Shown piece by piece: positions 62,725 through 64,000 of a stretch of 64,000 nt of DNA. This DNA comes from JALNZU01 sp964463695 (lineage in GTDB: Bacteria > Bacteroidota > Bacteroidia > Bacteroidales > F082), in assembly GCA_964463695.1 (NCBI GenBank), contig CAYXCZ010000022.1, positions 1 through 64,000 of the forward strand, given 5' to 3'. The position numbers were made by a program, and so were the translations under genes. The notes below the pieces were generated by a model. The model saw nothing but the letters and a program-made list of their open reading frames with translations, was not told the origin of the DNA and ran no database searches. Each line of letters begins with the position of its first letter. The first letter of the stretch is position 1.

Positions 62725-63618
62725 TTAGATAACATCTGTTTTCTTTCTGGTTTGAGAGATAATTACTCCTGAAATCACGATTATCATTCCTGCCCATTGC
62801 CTGAAATCTGGTATGTCGGAAAGCAACAAGATGCTAAAAAACGCTGTAAAAACCGGTATAAGATTCGTGTAGATATTCGCTCTTGAGATACCGAGTTTTT
62901 TAACTGCAACGGTAAATAATACAAATGCCAGGGAGCTTGAAAAAGTGCCAAGGAATAAAATGGGAAGAAAGATATCTAAGCTGAATGAAGCGGCCATTAA
63001 CGTGTCGGTTTCTTTGAATAATACTACCGGAATAAAATAGAAAATTCCAATGATATTTTGAATCCAAACGATTGTTAATGCATTGTATAGCAGGGTCAAT
63101 TTTTTTAAAATGATTCCAAAAACGATGGCTGATGCCACAGCTCCGAAAAGATATGCTACACCAAGAGGATGTGCCGAAAGAGAAAAATCTTTGGTAATGA
63201 GCATGAGTAATACTCCCATGAAAGAAACAACAAGACCTCCGATGTTTAAAGGACTAAGCCTTTCTTTTAGTGCAATCCATGCAAAAACAGGTGTAAAGAC
63301 CGGTATAGTTGCAATAATTACCGCACTTATTGTTGGCGAAACGAGTTGCAAACCATGACTTTCGCCCATGAAATAAAAAAACGGGTTAAAAAGAGCAGAG
63401 AGTAGAAAAAGTGGGATGTGCTTCTTTTTGATGGATTCTGCCCTTCCGGTGATTAAAAGAAGAAGGTAAAGAAAGATAGATGAAATTATCAAACGAAAAA
63501 ACAGAATTGTTGCAGGTTCCAGATAATCAAATAGTTGCTTCATCCAAATGTAGGAAACTCCCCAAATGAACATTGCCGTCAATGCACTTAAATGTACGTA
63601 CAATCCTTTATTTCCCAT
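62725..63618 (-). CDS. EamA/DMT-family transporter (second copy)
   Basis: The 297-residue product has about ten membrane helices in two EamA repeats (TAMFIWGVSYIWMKQLFDYL; PATILFFRLIISSIFLYLLL; SSLAFVLFTVAVKKLGISRA; NIYTNLIPVFTAFFSILLLS). The sequence SRANIYTNLIPVFTA is a strong EamA mark. Substrate is unknown. It is not a close paralogue of the 28.6-kb transporter by eye. Confidence 0.92.
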   Translation of the reverse strand: MGNKGLYVHLSALTAMFIWGVSYIWMKQLFDYLEPATILFFRLIISSIFLYLLLLITGRAESIKKKHIPLFLLSALFNPFFYFMGESHGLQLVSPTISAVIIATIPVFTPVFAWIALKERLSPLNIGGLVVSFMGVLLMLITKDFSLSAHPLGVAYLFGAVASAIVFGIILKKLTLLYNALTIVWIQNIIGIFYFIPVVLFKETDTLMAASFSLDIFLPILFLGTFSSSLAFVLFTVAVKKLGISRANIYTNLIPVFTAFFSILLLSDIPDFRQWAGMIIVISGVIISQTRKKTDVI

Positions 63619-63632
63619 TTTCTTTTAAAATG

Positions 63633-63640
63633 CAAAAGTA
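63633..63640 (-). promoter_or_regulatory. -7 box (TACTTTTG) for second DMT transporter
   Basis: TACTTTTG on the minus strand predicts a leader of about 11 nt before the ATG at 63618. Confidence 0.4.
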
Positions 63641-63829
63641 GCCTTTTGTCTGCAGCTATTTTAAGCAAAATAGGTTGACTGTTTTAAGATTAATTTTGAG
63701 ATTTGGACCTTACGCTCTTAAGTCAATAAATTACTCAACCCAGATCATGTTTTTTGAAATTCTTTTCGAAAAAAATGTAACTTTAACACAATTGATACGT
63801 CTTTAGTTGGAATCTTAAAATTATCATCG

Positions 63830-64000
63830 ATGAAATCACAGAAATCATTTATGCCAACCATGGTAATCGTGCTGATTGTTATGGCGCAATTTATCAGTTC
63901 ATGTTCTTTTGCCGATCCGCTAAGTATCAGAGGTAGTGGAAATAAGGTAACTGAAAAACGAGAAGTAAATAATTTTACAGGTCTGGATGTGAGTGGCGGA
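63830..64000 (+). CDS. DUF2807-like lipoprotein, 5' end only
   Basis: An ATG at 63830 opens a frame that continues to the window end (57 codons). It begins with a lipoprotein signal peptide with lipobox FISSC (Cys at about 25) and continues with SIRGSGNKVTEKREVNNFTG and LDVSGG. The pattern RGSGN+V..+R.V..F..+.VSG matches the start of DUF2807 head-GIN domain proteins, outer-membrane or periplasmic proteins of unknown function. It is cut by the right edge. Confidence 0.72.
   Translation, partial: MKSQKSFMPTMVIVLIVMAQFISSCSFADPLSIRGSGNKVTEKREVNNFTGLDVSGG

Overview
The window looks like a chromosomal segment of a Bacteroidota bacterium (class Bacteroidia or a close relative). The sequence-level reasons are: low GC; at least 19 genes preceded by a TAnnTTTG box, the Bacteroidetes -7 promoter element; two secreted proteins ending in a type IX secretion (Por) C-terminal sorting domain; and families typical of the phylum (DUF4421 barrel, Porin_10-type putative porin, membrane-bound LuxR-type regulators with TPR or propeller sensors, TonB-dependent receptor with a carboxypeptidase-regulatory N-domain). 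No tRNA, rRNA, CRISPR array, transposase or prophage gene was seen. A run of exactly 100 N at 25335-25434 is flanked by an exact 55-base duplication, which points to a de novo (probably metagenome) assembly in which overlapping contigs were scaffolded without being merged.

Layout. 1-5.0 kb (minus): a very large secreted protein cut by the window edge, a small upstream ORF, and a TPR / membrane / LuxR-HTH regulator. 5.2-8.4 kb (plus): LytTR response regulator, phospholipase D/cardiolipin-synthase-like enzyme, ornithine aminotransferase; a two-way terminator separates these from superoxide dismutase. 8.5-18.5 kb (minus): SOD, TonB-dependent receptor, ribosomal protein L28, helix-hairpin-helix protein, an upp/permease/carbonic-anhydrase operon, and a polysaccharide-deacetylase plus FemAB-like pair. 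18.7-25.3 kb (plus): dnaX and a 1549-residue T9SS cargo protein with an unusual interleaved domain order. 25.4-41.7 kb: a propeller/Y_Y_Y/LuxR regulator, DMT transporter, SDR, a GH-like T9SS cargo, lipoprotein esterase, NodB deacetylase, a decayed lipoprotein gene, exported C1B peptidase, DjlA-like co-chaperone, porin, HerA-like ATPase. 41.8-52.6 kb (minus): potassium channel, TIGR02757 protein, a four-subunit 2-oxoacid:ferredoxin oxidoreductase, an aminotransferase, a membrane protein, an ADP-forming acyl-CoA synthetase and a DhaL-DegV fusion. 53.0-64 kb: a large AsmA-like protein, DUF4421 barrel, TrkH, TrmH-type methyltransferase, saccharopine-dehydrogenase-like enzyme, a second DMT transporter and the start of a DUF2807-like lipoprotein.

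How the genes fit together. The clearest functional unit is at 43.5-50.7 kb: transamination of an amino acid, oxidation of the 2-oxoacid to an acyl-CoA with ferredoxin as acceptor, and recovery of ATP by an ADP-forming acyl-CoA synthetase. This is an amino-acid fermentation route, to which ornithine aminotransferase at 7.2 kb may also feed. A second theme is the cell surface: secreted cargo proteins beside membrane-tethered regulators that share one C-terminal output module but carry different sensor domains. The features most worth a second look are that shared module, a phased CGCTACA triplet in front of the 1-3 kb secreted gene, the crossed domain order of the 20.6-25.3 kb protein, and start-site corrections implied by promoter boxes. 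No wholly new defence or mobile system was recognised.
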